A stretch of DNA of 64,000 bases from Ditibartonella apis (GTDB taxonomy: Bacteria; Pseudomonadota; Alphaproteobacteria; Rhizobiales; Rhizobiaceae). How positions within the stretch are numbered: position 1 is the stretch's first letter; each line of letters begins with the position of its first letter. The position numbers were made by a program, and so were the translations under genes. This document shows, one piece after another, positions 45,220 to 55,534 of this stretch. The stretch spans positions 124,001 through 188,000 of the forward strand of contig NZ_LXYU01000003.1 in NCBI RefSeq assembly GCF_001952075.1. Direction: 5' to 3'. Under the pieces are notes generated by a model. That model saw nothing but the letters and a program-made list of their open reading frames with translations. It was not told where the DNA came from and did not search any database.

Positions 45220-45655
45220 AAAAATTGCCTTATCAGAATGTGTTTTCAGATCATTATTCTTATACGCCACTATAGAGATTTAAAACAGCAACTGACAAAA
45301 GTTTGATTATCGTGGAATTTTCGTGTCTATTTTCTGCTCACTCCAAACATAGTTTTCCTTGTGTCGGGAGAGGCGGGTTTAACAATAGGGAAAACGCAAA
45401 AGAAACATGAATAGAGCGGGCTTGGTTCTGGCGCGAGAAGGGCGGCAGAATGCCGCCAAAAGCTTGACGAACAAATGCGACAAAATCCTCACGACGATGA
45501 GGAGCATTCTAAAGCATGGACGGCTTTAAGGCTGTTTGCTATTCAAAACTTCCGCTTTTAAAATATGAGCAAAGCTTTGCCCCACTAAAATTTTGCCTCA
45601 CCAAGTATCGCGTTACTAAAGTTTCGACTTTGCAAAGTTGCACGAGAGTTTCGCC
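45220..45655. other. Intergenic region with a GC-rich hairpin
   Basis: About 435 bases. A stem GGCGGCA/TGCCGCC with a 3-base loop lies at 45441-45457. It is followed by A on the plus strand and lacks a T-run on the minus strand, so it is not a convincing terminator for allE. No gene seen. Confidence 0.45.
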
Positions 45656-46477
45656 TTACCAGAGTTTTGCGTGCCGGTTTATATCTTTATAGAGGAGATA
45701 ACGGAATGGTTCGGGGCCGCCCGCATAGCAGGCTTGCGGGCAAAATGCGCGCAACCACATAAAATCGCCTTTTTCGACTTCCACCCAATCATCATTCAGC
45801 CGATAAACGCCTTTGCCTTGCAAGACATAAAGCCCGTGTTCCATAACGTGGGTTTCCATGAAAGGAATATGGGCACCCGGCATAAAGGTGACAATGGCAA
45901 CATTCATGTCATGGCGCATGTCGTTCATATCCATGAAACGGCTTGTCATCCATACACCCTCATGGCCTTTCATTTCGGCAGGCGTTATTTGCTGGTCGGA
46001 AGAAAAGATTGCATCAGGTTTATCAAGCCCTTCCACTTTTTCATAAGCCTTGCGGATCCAGTGAAAGCGCGCGGTGGTTTTTGCTTCATTGAATAATTGA
46101 TAATCGTGACCGGCAGGAAGATAGGCAAAGCCACCTTTGTGAAGAACATGTTTTTCGCCTTCAAGGACGATGGTGAGTGCACCATCAGTCACAAAGAAAA
46201 CGGCTTCCGCACGCTTGTCATTTTCTGGACGTTCTGACCCGCCCGAAGGTTCGATTTCGCCTATATATTGGGAAAATGTTTCTGAAAAACCTGTCATCGG
46301 GCGCGCCAAAACCCAGAAGCGGGATTTTATAAAAAACGGCAATTGGCTTGTTACAATATCGGACATGACAGAAGCGGGCATCACCATATAAGCGTCTTTG
46401 AAGGTGGCTTTGCTGCTTAAAAGTTCGGAACGTGGTTGTAATCCGCCAAGCGGAAAATAATAGTCTTTCTCATTCAT
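45656..46477 (-). CDS. allE: (S)-ureidoglycine aminohydrolase
   Basis: A 273-residue bicupin enzyme that releases ammonia from ureidoglycine to give ureidoglycolate in allantoin breakdown. The N-terminal YYFPLGGLQPRSELL, the two cupin halves and the C-terminal AFCPQACYAGGPEPFRYLLYKDINRH are typical of the family. The ATG follows GAGGAG. In Mn-dependent relatives the metal site is in the second cupin, here around HIPFMETHVMEHGLYVLQG. It lies in the purine catabolic region but is separated from puuE and allA by the transporter genes. Confidence 0.9.
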   Translation of the reverse strand: MNEKDYYFPLGGLQPRSELLSSKATFKDAYMVMPASVMSDIVTSQLPFFIKSRFWVLARPMTGFSETFSQYIGEIEPSGGSERPENDKRAEAVFFVTDGALTIVLEGEKHVLHKGGFAYLPAGHDYQLFNEAKTTARFHWIRKAYEKVEGLDKPDAIFSSDQQITPAEMKGHEGVWMTSRFMDMNDMRHDMNVAIVTFMPGAHIPFMETHVMEHGLYVLQGKGVYRLNDDWVEVEKGDFMWLRAFCPQACYAGGPEPFRYLLYKDINRHAKLW

Positions 46478-46666
46478 CGAATTGTTGTCTCCTCTTTTGT
46501 GAAAGCTTTTTCAAAAAATTTTTCTCGTCAAAAAGCTTTTAAAACCGCTTGGATGTTTTATTCCGATTTATCGTTGTTTTGCCTGTCTCGTCTGCCAGAG
46601 TTTTTAAAAATTTATCAGATGATCTTTTAACTTCTTTTAGGCGATCGCAAACAGATTTCATAATAT

Positions 46667-47611
46667 TCAATCTGTTTGATTTTCTTCTCCGGAAAAGCTT
46701 TGATTGCGTCGGATAAGACTTTCTTTCATTTTTCCGGTCAATACATGTTGAAACTGTTGTTCAACCGGTTTTAACGCGCGGTTTGTCTGGTGGAACAATG
46801 TCAAAATGCGATAGGCCGGATGGGTAATAACGGGGATGAAGAGAAATTCATTATCAAACCCTTCCGGCAATTCTGTGCGGCTTAAAATGGAAACATAGTT
46901 TCCGGTTGCAACGAGTTGAACAATCAATGGGATGGATGATGTTTCGACAATCGGAACGGCGGTCACAAGCGGAGGCCCAAGCGTTTCGATGAGCGATTTC
47001 AATTTTGTGCCTTTTTCGGGAAGCACCAAAGCTTCGCCAATCATTTCGGCAAGATTGACTTTGTTTTTTCCTTGCAAGCGTTTTTCGAGACTATGACCTT
47101 TACGAAGAAAAAGCCCAAGCGGGCATTTCACCTCTTTATCAATGGCAAAACGGGGCTGCTTTTCAATGTCATAAGCCAAAGCAAGATCGGCTTTGCCATC
47201 AAGAAGCACATTTTGCACATCTTCATTTTGCGCGGTCAACACGTTGATTTTGGTGGATTTGTGGTTTTTCTGGAAGTCGACAATTGCCGAAAAAAGAAGG
47301 GTGCTAGCGAGATTTTCTTCGCAAACAATTGTCAAATTCTGGCGGATAACGCCGTTCAGAGCCTTTATCTCGCTCAACATCCGCTCTTCATTGCGCATTG
47401 TTTCGCGGATATGGCCAAGCACCAGTTCGCCGGTGGCCGTGAGTTCGAGCCCCTTATGGCTGCGGGAAAAAACCGGTGTGCCGATTTCTTCTTCAAAGAG
47501 CTTTATTTGCCGCTGGATGGCAGAAGCGGCAACATGAAGCTTTTGTGCGGCACTCCGTATCGAGCCGGAACGCGCTACCTCGTCAAGATATTTCATCAAA
47601 CGGTGTTGCAA
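46667..47611 (-). CDS. LysR-family transcriptional regulator
   Basis: A 314-residue regulator with an N-terminal winged helix-turn-helix (RLMKYLDEVARSGSIRSAAQ, then VAASAIQRQIKLFEEEIG) and a C-terminal effector-binding domain. The start is a TTG, the usual family position, preceded by AAGGGGGA; an ATG at 47596 would remove five residues. Lying between allE and the ABC importer genes, all on the same strand, it probably regulates purine or ureide use (inference). Confidence 0.87.
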   Translation of the reverse strand: MQHRLMKYLDEVARSGSIRSAAQKLHVAASAIQRQIKLFEEEIGTPVFSRSHKGLELTATGELVLGHIRETMRNEERMLSEIKALNGVIRQNLTIVCEENLASTLLFSAIVDFQKNHKSTKINVLTAQNEDVQNVLLDGKADLALAYDIEKQPRFAIDKEVKCPLGLFLRKGHSLEKRLQGKNKVNLAEMIGEALVLPEKGTKLKSLIETLGPPLVTAVPIVETSSIPLIVQLVATGNYVSILSRTELPEGFDNEFLFIPVITHPAYRILTLFHQTNRALKPVEQQFQHVLTGKMKESLIRRNQSFSGEENQTD

Positions 47612-47662
47612 AATGTTGAAGTCCCCCTTGTCCGTTTTTTAAGTTTTGGAGCTTTTTTATTT

Positions 47663-48499
47663 TCAACCCTTTTTGATACTCCACGGGAAGAGAAGCTTCT
47701 GGGTAAGAATAACAAGTTGGAACAAGATAAGCGACATGGCTGCCAACACAAAAAGCCCCGCCCAGGCTTGCGGTATTTTATAAATTGAAGTGGAAAGCTG
47801 GAGGAAGAAACCTATGCCCTTATCGGCCGAAACAAATTCGGCAACAACCGCACCGATGACGCATAAAGTAATGGAAATTTTCAAGGCCGAGAAAATATAG
47901 GGCACGGCATAAGGTAGGCGGATTTGCAATATTTCACGGCGAACCGGTGCGCGGAGTGATTTTGACAGCTCGATCAATTCGGGCGGTGTAGAAAGAAGCC
48001 CTGTCGAAGTGGCAATAACCAGCGGAAAAAACGAAATAAGAAAGGTGATGAGAATACGCGGAAAGTCACCCGAACCGAAGGCGACAATGACAATCGGCGC
48101 AATGGCGACAACCGGTGTCGACTGGATAATGACCAATAACGGATAAACCGTTTTCGATAAAAGCGGCGAGCGGATAAGACAGACAGCAAGCGGTAAAGCA
48201 ATCAGAATGGATACGAAGAAGCCGAGTAGTGCTACCCGCAAGGTTGCAAATATATGAACAGCCCAACGCGATCCATCAATCACATGGAAAGCTTTGAAAA
48301 TTTCAACCGGCGCCGGTAAAATGAAAGAAGGAATGGCAAAAAACACCGCCGCCAATTGCCAGATCACAAGAATAGCCACAATCAGCAACACTGCCGGTAA
48401 GCCAGAGAGCAGCGAGGAGAGGTGAAACAGCTTTATCTTCTTCCTCTTAAGCGAGCTTTGGCTTGATGAGGAGGTTTCTGAGGGTGTGAGCGAAGTCAT
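47663..48499 (-). CDS. ABC importer permease (SsuC/TauC/ThiX-like)
   Basis: A 278-residue inner-membrane permease with about six helices and the cytoplasmic EAA-type loop near [22 protein letters not shown]. The frame extends to an ATG at 48529, but the ATG at 48499 follows AAGGTGG and is preferred. It overlaps the ATPase gene by 53 bases. Together with the next two genes it forms a complete importer of the nitrate/sulfonate/taurine/pyrimidine-precursor class. Confidence 0.9.
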   Translation of the reverse strand: MTSLTPSETSSSSQSSLKRKKIKLFHLSSLLSGLPAVLLIVAILVIWQLAAVFFAIPSFILPAPVEIFKAFHVIDGSRWAVHIFATLRVALLGFFVSILIALPLAVCLIRSPLLSKTVYPLLVIIQSTPVVAIAPIVIVAFGSGDFPRILITFLISFFPLVIATSTGLLSTPPELIELSKSLRAPVRREILQIRLPYAVPYIFSALKISITLCVIGAVVAEFVSADKGIGFFLQLSTSIYKIPQAWAGLFVLAAMSLILFQLVILTQKLLFPWSIKKG

Positions 48500-49268
48500 G
48501 GACCACCTTTTGGTTTGCAGTTTCGGCATTGCGCGGCCGTCCGAGCGGCACGTCGAGTTCGGTTAAAACAGTTCCCGGCCGGCCGGCGAGAACCAGCACA
48601 CGGTCGGCAAGAATGGCAGCTTCATTGACAGAATGGGTAATGAACATCACGGTTTTCGGCCGGTCGGCAAAAATTCTTAAAAGTTCAAAACCCATTTCAT
48701 CGCGGGTTAGCGCATCAAGGGCGGAAAACGGTTCGTCCATCAACAAAATATCGGGGTCGAGATGAAGCGCGCGGGCAATGCCGACACGCTGCTGCATACC
48801 GCCCGACAATTCTTCCGGCATACGTTTTTCAAAACCGGTAAGGCCGATCATACGCACAAGTTCGTGGGCTTTATCAATATCGGCGGAATTGACCTTGCCG
48901 AATTTGTGTTTGATCGGAAAAGTAATATTGTCCACAATATTGAGCCATGGCAGCAATGTCGGGCGCTGGAAAACAATGCCGACATCTTCGCGCGGCTCCT
49001 TGACCGGCATACCGAAAACTTCCACCTTGCCCTGTGTCGGTTTCAAGAGTCCGGCAATCAACCGCAAAAGCGTGGATTTGCCACAACCGGAAGGCCCCAA
49101 TACCGCAAGAAATTCGTGATAGCGAACATCGAAACTAATATTGTGGAGGGCTTGTGTTCGCCCTGTCGATGTCGTGAAAAACTGGCTTAGTCCTTCAAAG
49201 CGGATAGAGGGGGGAGAAATCGCATTGCTTGATTTCATTTCTATGGGTTGCAATTGGCTTGTTGTCAT
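48447..49268 (-). CDS. ABC importer ATP-binding protein (SsuB/TauB-like)
   Basis: A 273-residue ATPase with Walker [10 protein letters not shown], the Q-loop in [14 protein letters not shown], signature LSGGMQQR and Walker [13 protein letters not shown]. The ATG follows GGAGGG and overlaps the stop of the binding-protein gene by four bases. Its C-terminus ends with [17 protein letters not shown]. It energises the importer formed with the neighbouring permease. Confidence 0.93.
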   Translation of the reverse strand: MTTSQLQPIEMKSSNAISPPSIRFEGLSQFFTTSTGRTQALHNISFDVRYHEFLAVLGPSGCGKSTLLRLIAGLLKPTQGKVEVFGMPVKEPREDVGIVFQRPTLLPWLNIVDNITFPIKHKFGKVNSADIDKAHELVRMIGLTGFEKRMPEELSGGMQQRVGIARALHLDPDILLMDEPFSALDALTRDEMGFELLRIFADRPKTVMFITHSVNEAAILADRVLVLAGRPGTVLTELDVPLGRPRNAETANQKVVHDFAHTLRNLLIKPKLA

Positions 49269-50476
49269 TTGAAGCCCTCCAGATTTTCGGAAAAACCGGT
49301 TTTAACGGCACTTTCAGCGGTCACCGCATTCGGGTCGAGGTTTAAAGCTTCGGCAGTTTTTTGCCATGTACGTTGAAGTTTGTCGCGACGGAAAGTGCCA
49401 AGGCCGTATTGATCTGTTTCGTCATTGTAAATGAGCTTCAATGTATCCTGAAGCGACCCTTTAACGCTCTGGCGATCAAGTTCGGGAACACTTTCCATCA
49501 CCGCATCGACCGCTTCATCGGGATGTTCATGCATGAATATGATTGATTGGCGATAGGCATTGATAAAGCGGGTCAGAACTTCGGGCCGTTCGGAAATGAA
49601 TTTGTCTGAGGCAATCAGCGAACTGCCATAAAGATCAAGTCCGCTTTCCACCCACGGAAAGGCTCTGATTTCTTTATGCGCAATTCTCGCCTGTTCTTCG
49701 TAACGCGTGTAGTCGGTGAGCCACGCAATAATTACATCGGTCTTTCCGGTTATCAACATTGGCCCCAAAGCACCGGAGTCGACCCTTGTAAGCGCAATAT
49801 CATCCATGGATAAATTTTGCGTCTTCAGGAAAGGCGGCAGGAAAAGATTGGAAGCGGTAAAAGGCGAGGTGGCGACGGCTTTGCCCTTTATATCGGCGAT
49901 TTTGTGAATGGGGCTATCGGAAAGCACATAAAACGCATGTGGTGTTTTGTTGAAGATCGACATAACCGCGCTCACCTTCACATTTGCGCTTACACGCGCG
50001 GCCATAAGCGCGGTGATGTCGGCTGCTCCCACATCGCTCACTCCGGCAGCAATGCGGGTAATCGCGTCATTGCCGCCACGCCCGGGTTCAATCGCAACAT
50101 CAAGCCCTTCGGATTGGCAAAACCCTTTGTTCACACAAACATAAATGGCGGTTTTATCGCCACCGGGTAACCAGTCGAGTTGAAAACGCACTTTGTCAGG
50201 GGCTTTTTGAACCTCTTTGGCCTCAAGCGTTTGCGGACATAACAGAAGTGCTAAACTCCCACAAAGAAGATTAGCCGAAAGAAGGCTTGATGAAAGAAAA
50301 CTGGCCGAAAGAAGTCTTCTTAGAAAAAGACTTTTAAAAGCAACTTTGGCGGCCGAAAAAGTCGCAATCGGAAAAGCTTGTTTAAAAGTAGAAAATGCTT
50401 GTTTGAATTGCTTGCGAATAAAGTTTTTTATTTCCGCCCTTTCGAAGCGCAGTATTTTTGAAGTTGCAATTTTCAT
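49265..50476 (-). CDS. ABC importer substrate-binding protein (NMT1/SsuA-like)
   Basis: A 403-residue periplasmic binding protein. The mature domain starts near [18 protein letters not shown], a form typical of NMT1/THI5-like proteins that bind pyrimidines, riboflavin or aliphatic sulfonates. The chosen ATG at 50476 follows AAAGG; the frame is open to 50572. The hydrophobic signal (about residues 49-80, rich in LLS repeats) is preceded by about 48 basic residues, unusually many. The genetic setting suggests a ureide, purine or pyrimidine ligand (inference only). Confidence 0.87.
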   Translation of the reverse strand: MKIATSKILRFERAEIKNFIRKQFKQAFSTFKQAFPIATFSAAKVAFKSLFLRRLLSASFLSSSLLSANLLCGSLALLLCPQTLEAKEVQKAPDKVRFQLDWLPGGDKTAIYVCVNKGFCQSEGLDVAIEPGRGGNDAITRIAAGVSDVGAADITALMAARVSANVKVSAVMSIFNKTPHAFYVLSDSPIHKIADIKGKAVATSPFTASNLFLPPFLKTQNLSMDDIALTRVDSGALGPMLITGKTDVIIAWLTDYTRYEEQARIAHKEIRAFPWVESGLDLYGSSLIASDKFISERPEVLTRFINAYRQSIIFMHEHPDEAVDAVMESVPELDRQSVKGSLQDTLKLIYNDETDQYGLGTFRRDKLQRTWQKTAEALNLDPNAVTAESAVKTGFSENLEGFK

Positions 50477-51279
50477 TTTGCCTTTGAGGTAAGAAGTCCG
50501 GTCACTTGAAGAACCGTTGCGAGGAAAGGAATAAAAAGCATTGTCGCTGTTGTTTCGACATTTTACCTGCATGAACTTTTCCTCTCCCGCTTAAAAAGCA
50601 TTCCGGTTTTTTGAAAACCCCGAAAAACCGAACGGGCATTATGAACAAATTCCGGTTTTGCCATTTGTGCTGTCGGGTATTATCCGTTTTCAAAAAACCG
50701 GATAATCAGCACAAGAAAGGCGGCGTATAGACATTCAACTTACGAAACCAAGCGTATTTTTTAACCTGTAGTGTCATCCTGTATTTGCCGGAAAACCTTA
50801 TTCTTTCTCTTTAAAGCTCTAACTTTGTCTTCTTCAAAAAAGAACACCGGTTTTATTTCCGACACCTCAAGATTTACACGAACAACAAGTGAAAACAAGA
50901 GAAAAAACCTAAAAATTAGGCGTTTTTATTTATTGATTAAATTTTATGCAATTTTTGGTAAGAAATGATGAAAGAATAAAAAGTATAAATAAATTCAATG
51001 ACTTGAAAAAACACTATTGACCGGCTCTCGTGCAGCCTCTGCGCTTTTATTAAGCGTTCTTAAAATTCGCACGGGTTGATCTAAATTCTCTTAATACTGC
51101 TTTCAGTTTTTCAGAGGAGAAACAGTGAAATCAGGGCTTAAAAAATCAAACAGGAAAACATAAAAATCGCGCCACAAAGGGCGCGATTCTCGATGATCGT
51201 GAAAGGAATATGAAAAATCCTGCTTGTCGGGCAAAGCCGGTTTTGACAATCGCCAATTAACCGTTCACCCGAATGGCTT
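50477..51279. other. Intergenic region upstream of the ABC operon
   Basis: About 800 bases, A/T rich, including the ABC operon promoter and the terminator of the monooxygenase gene (51160-51188). Open frames of up to 65 codons have no support. Confidence 0.5.
51160..51188 (-). terminator. Terminator of the flavin monooxygenase gene
   Basis: A perfect 9-bp G/C-rich stem (AATCGCGCC / GGCGCGATT, 6-base loop) lies about 90 bases after the monooxygenase stop. On the minus strand it is followed by TTTTTA, the standard intrinsic terminator form. Confidence 0.8.
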
Positions 51280-52722
51280 TTAACCTGCTTTCCCCATGGC
51301 AACCGGTTGGGGTGCTGTCAGTTCCTTCTCGTCAAATGCTCTCAAAAGATCATAGTGATAATCGGCATCTTCGCAGAACAATTCACTGCTCACCCCATAG
51401 GCAAGTCTTCTCACGCCGAATTTCAAAGCCGAAATTCCCGCCGATGCGGCAAGGCTTGGCATACCGGCAAAAGTGTAGGTGAAAATGCGATTAAGATATG
51501 GCGCATCCCCTTTCACCTTTTCCTGAAACTGGAAGTTTGGCCCAAGATAAGGGCAGCTTGCAATCACCGCATGTTCTTCGCCCGCTGGCGGGGTAAAATG
51601 GTCGCCCCATGTTTCGATTTTATCGGCAAAACGGGCAATTTCCGGCCGCGTTTTAAGGTCGATAATCAAGCCTGTGCCGACAATCAGAAAATCGAATTCA
51701 TCACTTTCATGCGGTGTGACAAGAACAAGCTTTTCCCCATCCATCCGGCAGCTTTTAATAGGGCTTGCAAGTTTCAATTCGTAATTATCGAATTTTGTGC
51801 ACCGCAAATAGGAATCCTGTGTTGGCGGCTGGTTGACATCAAAGAGATATTTCATGAACTGCCATTTCTTGTTGTCATCAAGATCGGCAAAATGGCGCAA
51901 AAACCCGCTATATTCCATAAAACGGTAAGGGTTGACTGTCGGTAAAACGGAACGTCTGACAAAATGCGTTACCGATTTTGCACCGTGTTCCAAAGCTGTG
52001 GCACTATTGTCGAAAGAAGACGAGCCACCACCCACAACGGCAACACGCTTGCCGGCAAGTTTGTCAAAATTAATTGCTTCGGCCGTGTGTGCATAAACTT
52101 TCTTGTCAAGATTATCCTTGAACATATCCGGCACAATCCACTGGCCGCTTCCCTCAATACCGGTCGCTAAAACCACAAGGCGCGTATAGATTATATCGGC
52201 TTTGCCGTTTCTTTCGATATGAACTGCAAAAACATCATCTTGCACCGGCTCTATATCGGTTACAACTGTCCGGTTTGTCACCTCTATATGGGTGACTTTT
52301 TTCAGCCAGTCGAGATATTCCGCCCAAAGATTGGTCGGGATTTTATAAAGCTCTTCCCAGGATTTGTGCCCGAAACGCGCTTCCCACCAGGCACGCACTG
52401 TCAAACTGCCAATGTCGAGATCGGGTCCTGTCACATATTTCGGCGTGCGCAATGTGTGCATACGGGCGTAAGTGCGCCACGGCCCTTCAAAACCGGCTTC
52501 ATTTTTATCCAGAATGGCAATGTTTGTAACGCTTTCCCGCCGCAATTGTAGCGCCAATGTCAAACCGCTTTGTCCGCCGCCAATAATCACAACATCCTTC
52601 ACCGGATTGCCGCGATAAGTCTTCGGCTTTACCCATTGACGGGCAGGGTAGTTCAAACATTCAAGATCATATTTTGCCTGCCGCTCAAGCTTGGCAAGAT
52701 TTATTTCGCTATTTTCTGGCAT
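51280..52722 (-). CDS. FAD-dependent monooxygenase (flavin-containing monooxygenase group)
   Basis: A 480-residue cytoplasmic flavoprotein with two dinucleotide-binding loops: GGGQSGLTLALQL (about residues 48-60, FAD) and GGGSSSFDNSATAL (about 230, NADPH). The region PWRTYARMHTLRTPKYVTG and the GTG near LIVGTGL fit the FMO/Baeyer-Villiger-like group. The ATG follows GGGG. It is divergent from puuE, with 614 bases between, and is followed by its own terminator. The substrate is unknown. It is not an obvious HpxO-type urate hydroxylase, which belongs to another flavoprotein family. Confidence 0.87.
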   Translation of the reverse strand: MPENSEINLAKLERQAKYDLECLNYPARQWVKPKTYRGNPVKDVVIIGGGQSGLTLALQLRRESVTNIAILDKNEAGFEGPWRTYARMHTLRTPKYVTGPDLDIGSLTVRAWWEARFGHKSWEELYKIPTNLWAEYLDWLKKVTHIEVTNRTVVTDIEPVQDDVFAVHIERNGKADIIYTRLVVLATGIEGSGQWIVPDMFKDNLDKKVYAHTAEAINFDKLAGKRVAVVGGGSSSFDNSATALEHGAKSVTHFVRRSVLPTVNPYRFMEYSGFLRHFADLDDNKKWQFMKYLFDVNQPPTQDSYLRCTKFDNYELKLASPIKSCRMDGEKLVLVTPHESDEFDFLIVGTGLIIDLKTRPEIARFADKIETWGDHFTPPAGEEHAVIASCPYLGPNFQFQEKVKGDAPYLNRIFTYTFAGMPSLAASAGISALKFGVRRLAYGVSSELFCEDADYHYDLLRAFDEKELTAPQPVAMGKAG

Positions 52723-53336
52723 GTCTATTCCCCATCAAAGACAGCCCAAGGAACAAGCTCCGGCTTTTTAAAAGAACCTTGGCTGCCGGTTTAAAACGGG
52801 GATGACACTTTCTGTCCGGATCGACCCGATCGATCTGCAATACGCTTTATGCCGGTGGTTGAGAGGGTAAATATAAGGCAAAAAATTGTCAAGATTAAAA
52901 ATTAGGCAAAATCAAATATAATTTGCTGTTATTTCAAGCATAACGCGTTGGTCAGCACGTATAAATAGGTTTCTATTTTGCTCGTTTTCCGTTTTATTTT
53001 TTATTTTTAGTTAGTTCATCGCTTGTTCAATATTATTGATTTTGTGGGAGGTTAAATAAAGGGACGGAAACAATCAGTGCGGTGCGCCGCAATTAAGCGA
53101 GGCTCCGACAATCAAGTGAAACGCCGGAAGGACATTAAGTTCTCATAAAAAAGCACTGCCGGAAAGGAAAAACACGCACAAAAGTTTTTCCTGAAATGTC
53201 GGCGTTATTATTGTTCAAAAGTTAAGTGGCATGGCTTTTGCTTTTCATATTTTCAGCAACGGACATTCCATACGGTTTTAAACCTAAGTGTTTTCCGGAC
53301 AGTGATTTCAATTTTGTTGTTTGGGGAAGAAAATCC
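52723..53336. other. Divergent promoter region
   Basis: About 610 bases between the monooxygenase gene and puuE, mostly A/T rich from 52860 to 53050. An open frame in phase with puuE extends back to 53226 but is unlikely to be translated. No other gene seen. Confidence 0.5.
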
Positions 53337-54257
53337 ATGCAATCACTAAAAGACTATCGCGCCCGCGAATTTTATGGCTATGGGCCGAACCCGCCGGACC
53401 CGGAATGGCCGGGCGGGGCAAAAATTGCGGTACAATTTGTCATCAATTATGAAGAAGGGGGAGAGAGCAATATCCTTCATGGCGACAAAGCCTCCGAACA
53501 TTTATTATCCGAAATTGTTGGCGCAGTTCCTTGGGAAGGGCAGCGCAATCTCAATATTGAATCCTTGTATGAATATGGTGCGCGTGTCGGCTTCTGGCGG
53601 CTTTACCGGCTTTTTACCGAAAGAAATATGAAGCTTACGGTATTTGCCGTGGCCAAGGCTTTGGAGCTTAATCCGGCTGTCGCGAAAGCCATGGTCGAGG
53701 CCGATTGGGAAATTGCCACCCATGGGTTTCGTTGGCTTGAATATAAGGATGTTGATGAAGAGGAAGAGCGTTTTCACATTCGCGAAGCCGTACGCATCCA
53801 GAAACAACTAACGGGTGAGCGCCCATATGGAATTTATCAGGGAAAACCGTCGATCAATACTTTGCGGCTTACCATGGAAGAGGGCGGCTTTATCTATTCG
53901 TCAGATAGTTATGCTGATGAACTTCCCTATTGGGTAGAAGGCATTGATAAGCCGTTTCTCATGATTCCTTATACATTGGATGTCAATGACATGCGCTTTG
54001 CAACCGCACAAGGTTTCAACAGTGGCGAACAATTTTTCAACTATCTGAAAGACAGTTTCGATGTTCTTTATGAAGAGGGTGAAAAAGGCGCGCCGAAAAT
54101 GCTTTCGATCGGTTTGCATTGTCGTTTGGTTGGCCATCCGGGGCGGGCAAAGGCACTTGAAAAATTTCTTGATTATGTGGCAGCCAAAAAGTCGGTTTAT
54201 ATTGCACGGCGCATAGATATTGCCCGCCATTGGCAAAAAGTGCATCCGGCCAAATAA
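53337..54257 (+). CDS. puuE: Allantoinase, PuuE type (polysaccharide-deacetylase fold)
   Basis: A 306-residue metal-independent allantoinase that opens the hydantoin ring of allantoin to allantoate. The N-terminal DYRAREFYGYGPNPPDPEWP and the VQFVINYEEGGE stretch are diagnostic, and the NodB-like fold continues through ATHGFRWLEY and GLHCRLVGHPGR. The frame is open to 53226, but the ATG at 53337 after GGGGAAG fits the family. It is the first gene of a four-gene plus-strand operon. Confidence 0.93.
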   Translation: MQSLKDYRAREFYGYGPNPPDPEWPGGAKIAVQFVINYEEGGESNILHGDKASEHLLSEIVGAVPWEGQRNLNIESLYEYGARVGFWRLYRLFTERNMKLTVFAVAKALELNPAVAKAMVEADWEIATHGFRWLEYKDVDEEEERFHIREAVRIQKQLTGERPYGIYQGKPSINTLRLTMEEGGFIYSSDSYADELPYWVEGIDKPFLMIPYTLDVNDMRFATAQGFNSGEQFFNYLKDSFDVLYEEGEKGAPKMLSIGLHCRLVGHPGRAKALEKFLDYVAAKKSVYIARRIDIARHWQKVHPAK

Positions 54258-54297
54258 GCCTGAAACAGATTAAAGAAAAACCGGAGGACAGAAAACA

Positions 54298-54900
54298 ATG
54301 GTCGAGCAGGAAAATCATAAAAAACAATTGCACGAGCTTGCCGTTTTAAAAATCGGAAAAGCCGAATTTTCTCCTTTTGGCGATGTAATCGACGTCAGGG
54401 AAGAAACAATTTCGCCCGACCAAATGGCTAAAGAAAATAATAGAGGCTCGGCTTTCAAGAAAAATCCGGTTATAATCCCGATCAATCAGGGGCGCGCCAC
54501 CCGTTTTCATGATCTTGCAAAGGTTGAAGCGGAGGGGGAAAAGCCCCGCGTCCTCATCAATGTCTTCCGGTCTCTTCCGATCAACTTTCCTGTTGAGATT
54601 GATATGATGGAGCGTCACCCTTATGGCTCGCAGGCATTTCTGCCAGCGGGCGACAATCCGTTTCTCGTTGTTGTGGCAAAGGATGAAGGGGGCAAACCTT
54701 CCGCCCCGCAAGCCTTTTATTGCCCTTCAGGTGTCGGCGTTAATTATCATAAAAATGTCTGGCATTTTCCGCTTCTTGCACTTTTCAAGACAAGCGATTT
54801 CTATGTGGTTGATCGCGGTGGTGTCGAAAACAATCTTGAAGAATATTTTTATCAAGACGAGGCTTGGCAAATCAGCCGGTTGCCGGATTTTGGCAAATGA
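54298..54900 (+). CDS. allA: Ureidoglycolate lyase
   Basis: A 200-residue enzyme that splits ureidoglycolate into glyoxylate and urea. Family blocks are FSPFGDVIDV, INVFRSLP, the central ERHPYGSQAFLP, and GVGVNYHKNVWHFPLLAL. The ATG follows GGAGG. It starts 40 bases after puuE, in the same operon. Length is slightly above the 160-170 residues common in enterobacteria. Confidence 0.93.
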   Translation: MVEQENHKKQLHELAVLKIGKAEFSPFGDVIDVREETISPDQMAKENNRGSAFKKNPVIIPINQGRATRFHDLAKVEAEGEKPRVLINVFRSLPINFPVEIDMMERHPYGSQAFLPAGDNPFLVVVAKDEGGKPSAPQAFYCPSGVGVNYHKNVWHFPLLALFKTSDFYVVDRGGVENNLEEYFYQDEAWQISRLPDFGK

Positions 54901-55003
54901 CGAAGAGACTTCGCGAACTTGCGTTTTAAAGAACCGAATTGAGCAAAATATCAAAATTGAGAAGACATAAATACAGGCAAACAAATTAAGGAAAAAAGAC
55001 CCC

Positions 55004-55531
55004 GTGAAAATTGAACAATTGAACACTCTTCCAGCCGCCGCTTTTGTTGATTGTTTAAGCGGTATTTTCGAGCATTCCCCTTGGGTGGGGGAAAGTGTTG
55101 CAGGAAAACGGCCGTTTGAAAATCTCGATGCGCTTTATGAAGCCATGGTCGAAGCGGTCCGGCAAGCTCCGGAAGAGTTGAAAGACAAGTTGATTTTGGC
55201 TCACCCCGATCTTGCGGGTAAGCTTGCCCGTTCATCAAAATTGACGGCGCAATCGGAAAAAGAACAAAAAGGGGCAGGGCTTGATCGTTTGAGTGAAGAT
55301 GAATTCGATCAATTTCAGAAATTGAATGAAGCCTATCGGGCAAAATTTTCCTTTCCCTTTATCATTGCGGTGCGGGGGCATGGTGGCAAAGCCCATGACA
55401 AATATTCCATTCTCGCCAATATGAAAAAGCGCTTGAACAATGATAAAGATGAAGAAAAAGCCACGGCGTTGACGGAAATCTTCCGCATTGCGCGCTTGCG
55501 GCTTGAAGATCTCATCGACAGCGAGGGATAA
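55004..55531 (+). CDS. uraD: 2-oxo-4-hydroxy-4-carboxy-5-ureidoimidazoline (OHCU) decarboxylase
   Basis: A 175-residue enzyme that converts OHCU to (S)-allantoin, the last step of urate oxidation. It has the FVDCLSGIFEHSPWV start, the catalytic His in LAHPDLAGK, the SEDEFDQFQKLNEAYRAKF helix and FPFIIAVRGH. The start is a GTG with a moderate site (AAGGAAAAAAG). It is three bases from uraH. Confidence 0.93.
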   Translation: MKIEQLNTLPAAAFVDCLSGIFEHSPWVGESVAGKRPFENLDALYEAMVEAVRQAPEELKDKLILAHPDLAGKLARSSKLTAQSEKEQKGAGLDRLSEDEFDQFQKLNEAYRAKFSFPFIIAVRGHGGKAHDKYSILANMKKRLNNDKDEEKATALTEIFRIARLRLEDLIDSEG

Positions 55532-55534
55532 AAC

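Noticed and set aside
45441..45457. G/C-rich hairpin as allE terminator
   Set aside because: No T-run follows the stem on the minus strand, and it lies about 200 bases beyond the stop.
51280..52722. Flavin monooxygenase as HpxO-type urate hydroxylase
   Set aside because: The motifs and length fit the FMO/Baeyer-Villiger-like group, not the aromatic-hydroxylase family of HpxO. The idea is kept only as an untested pathway filler.
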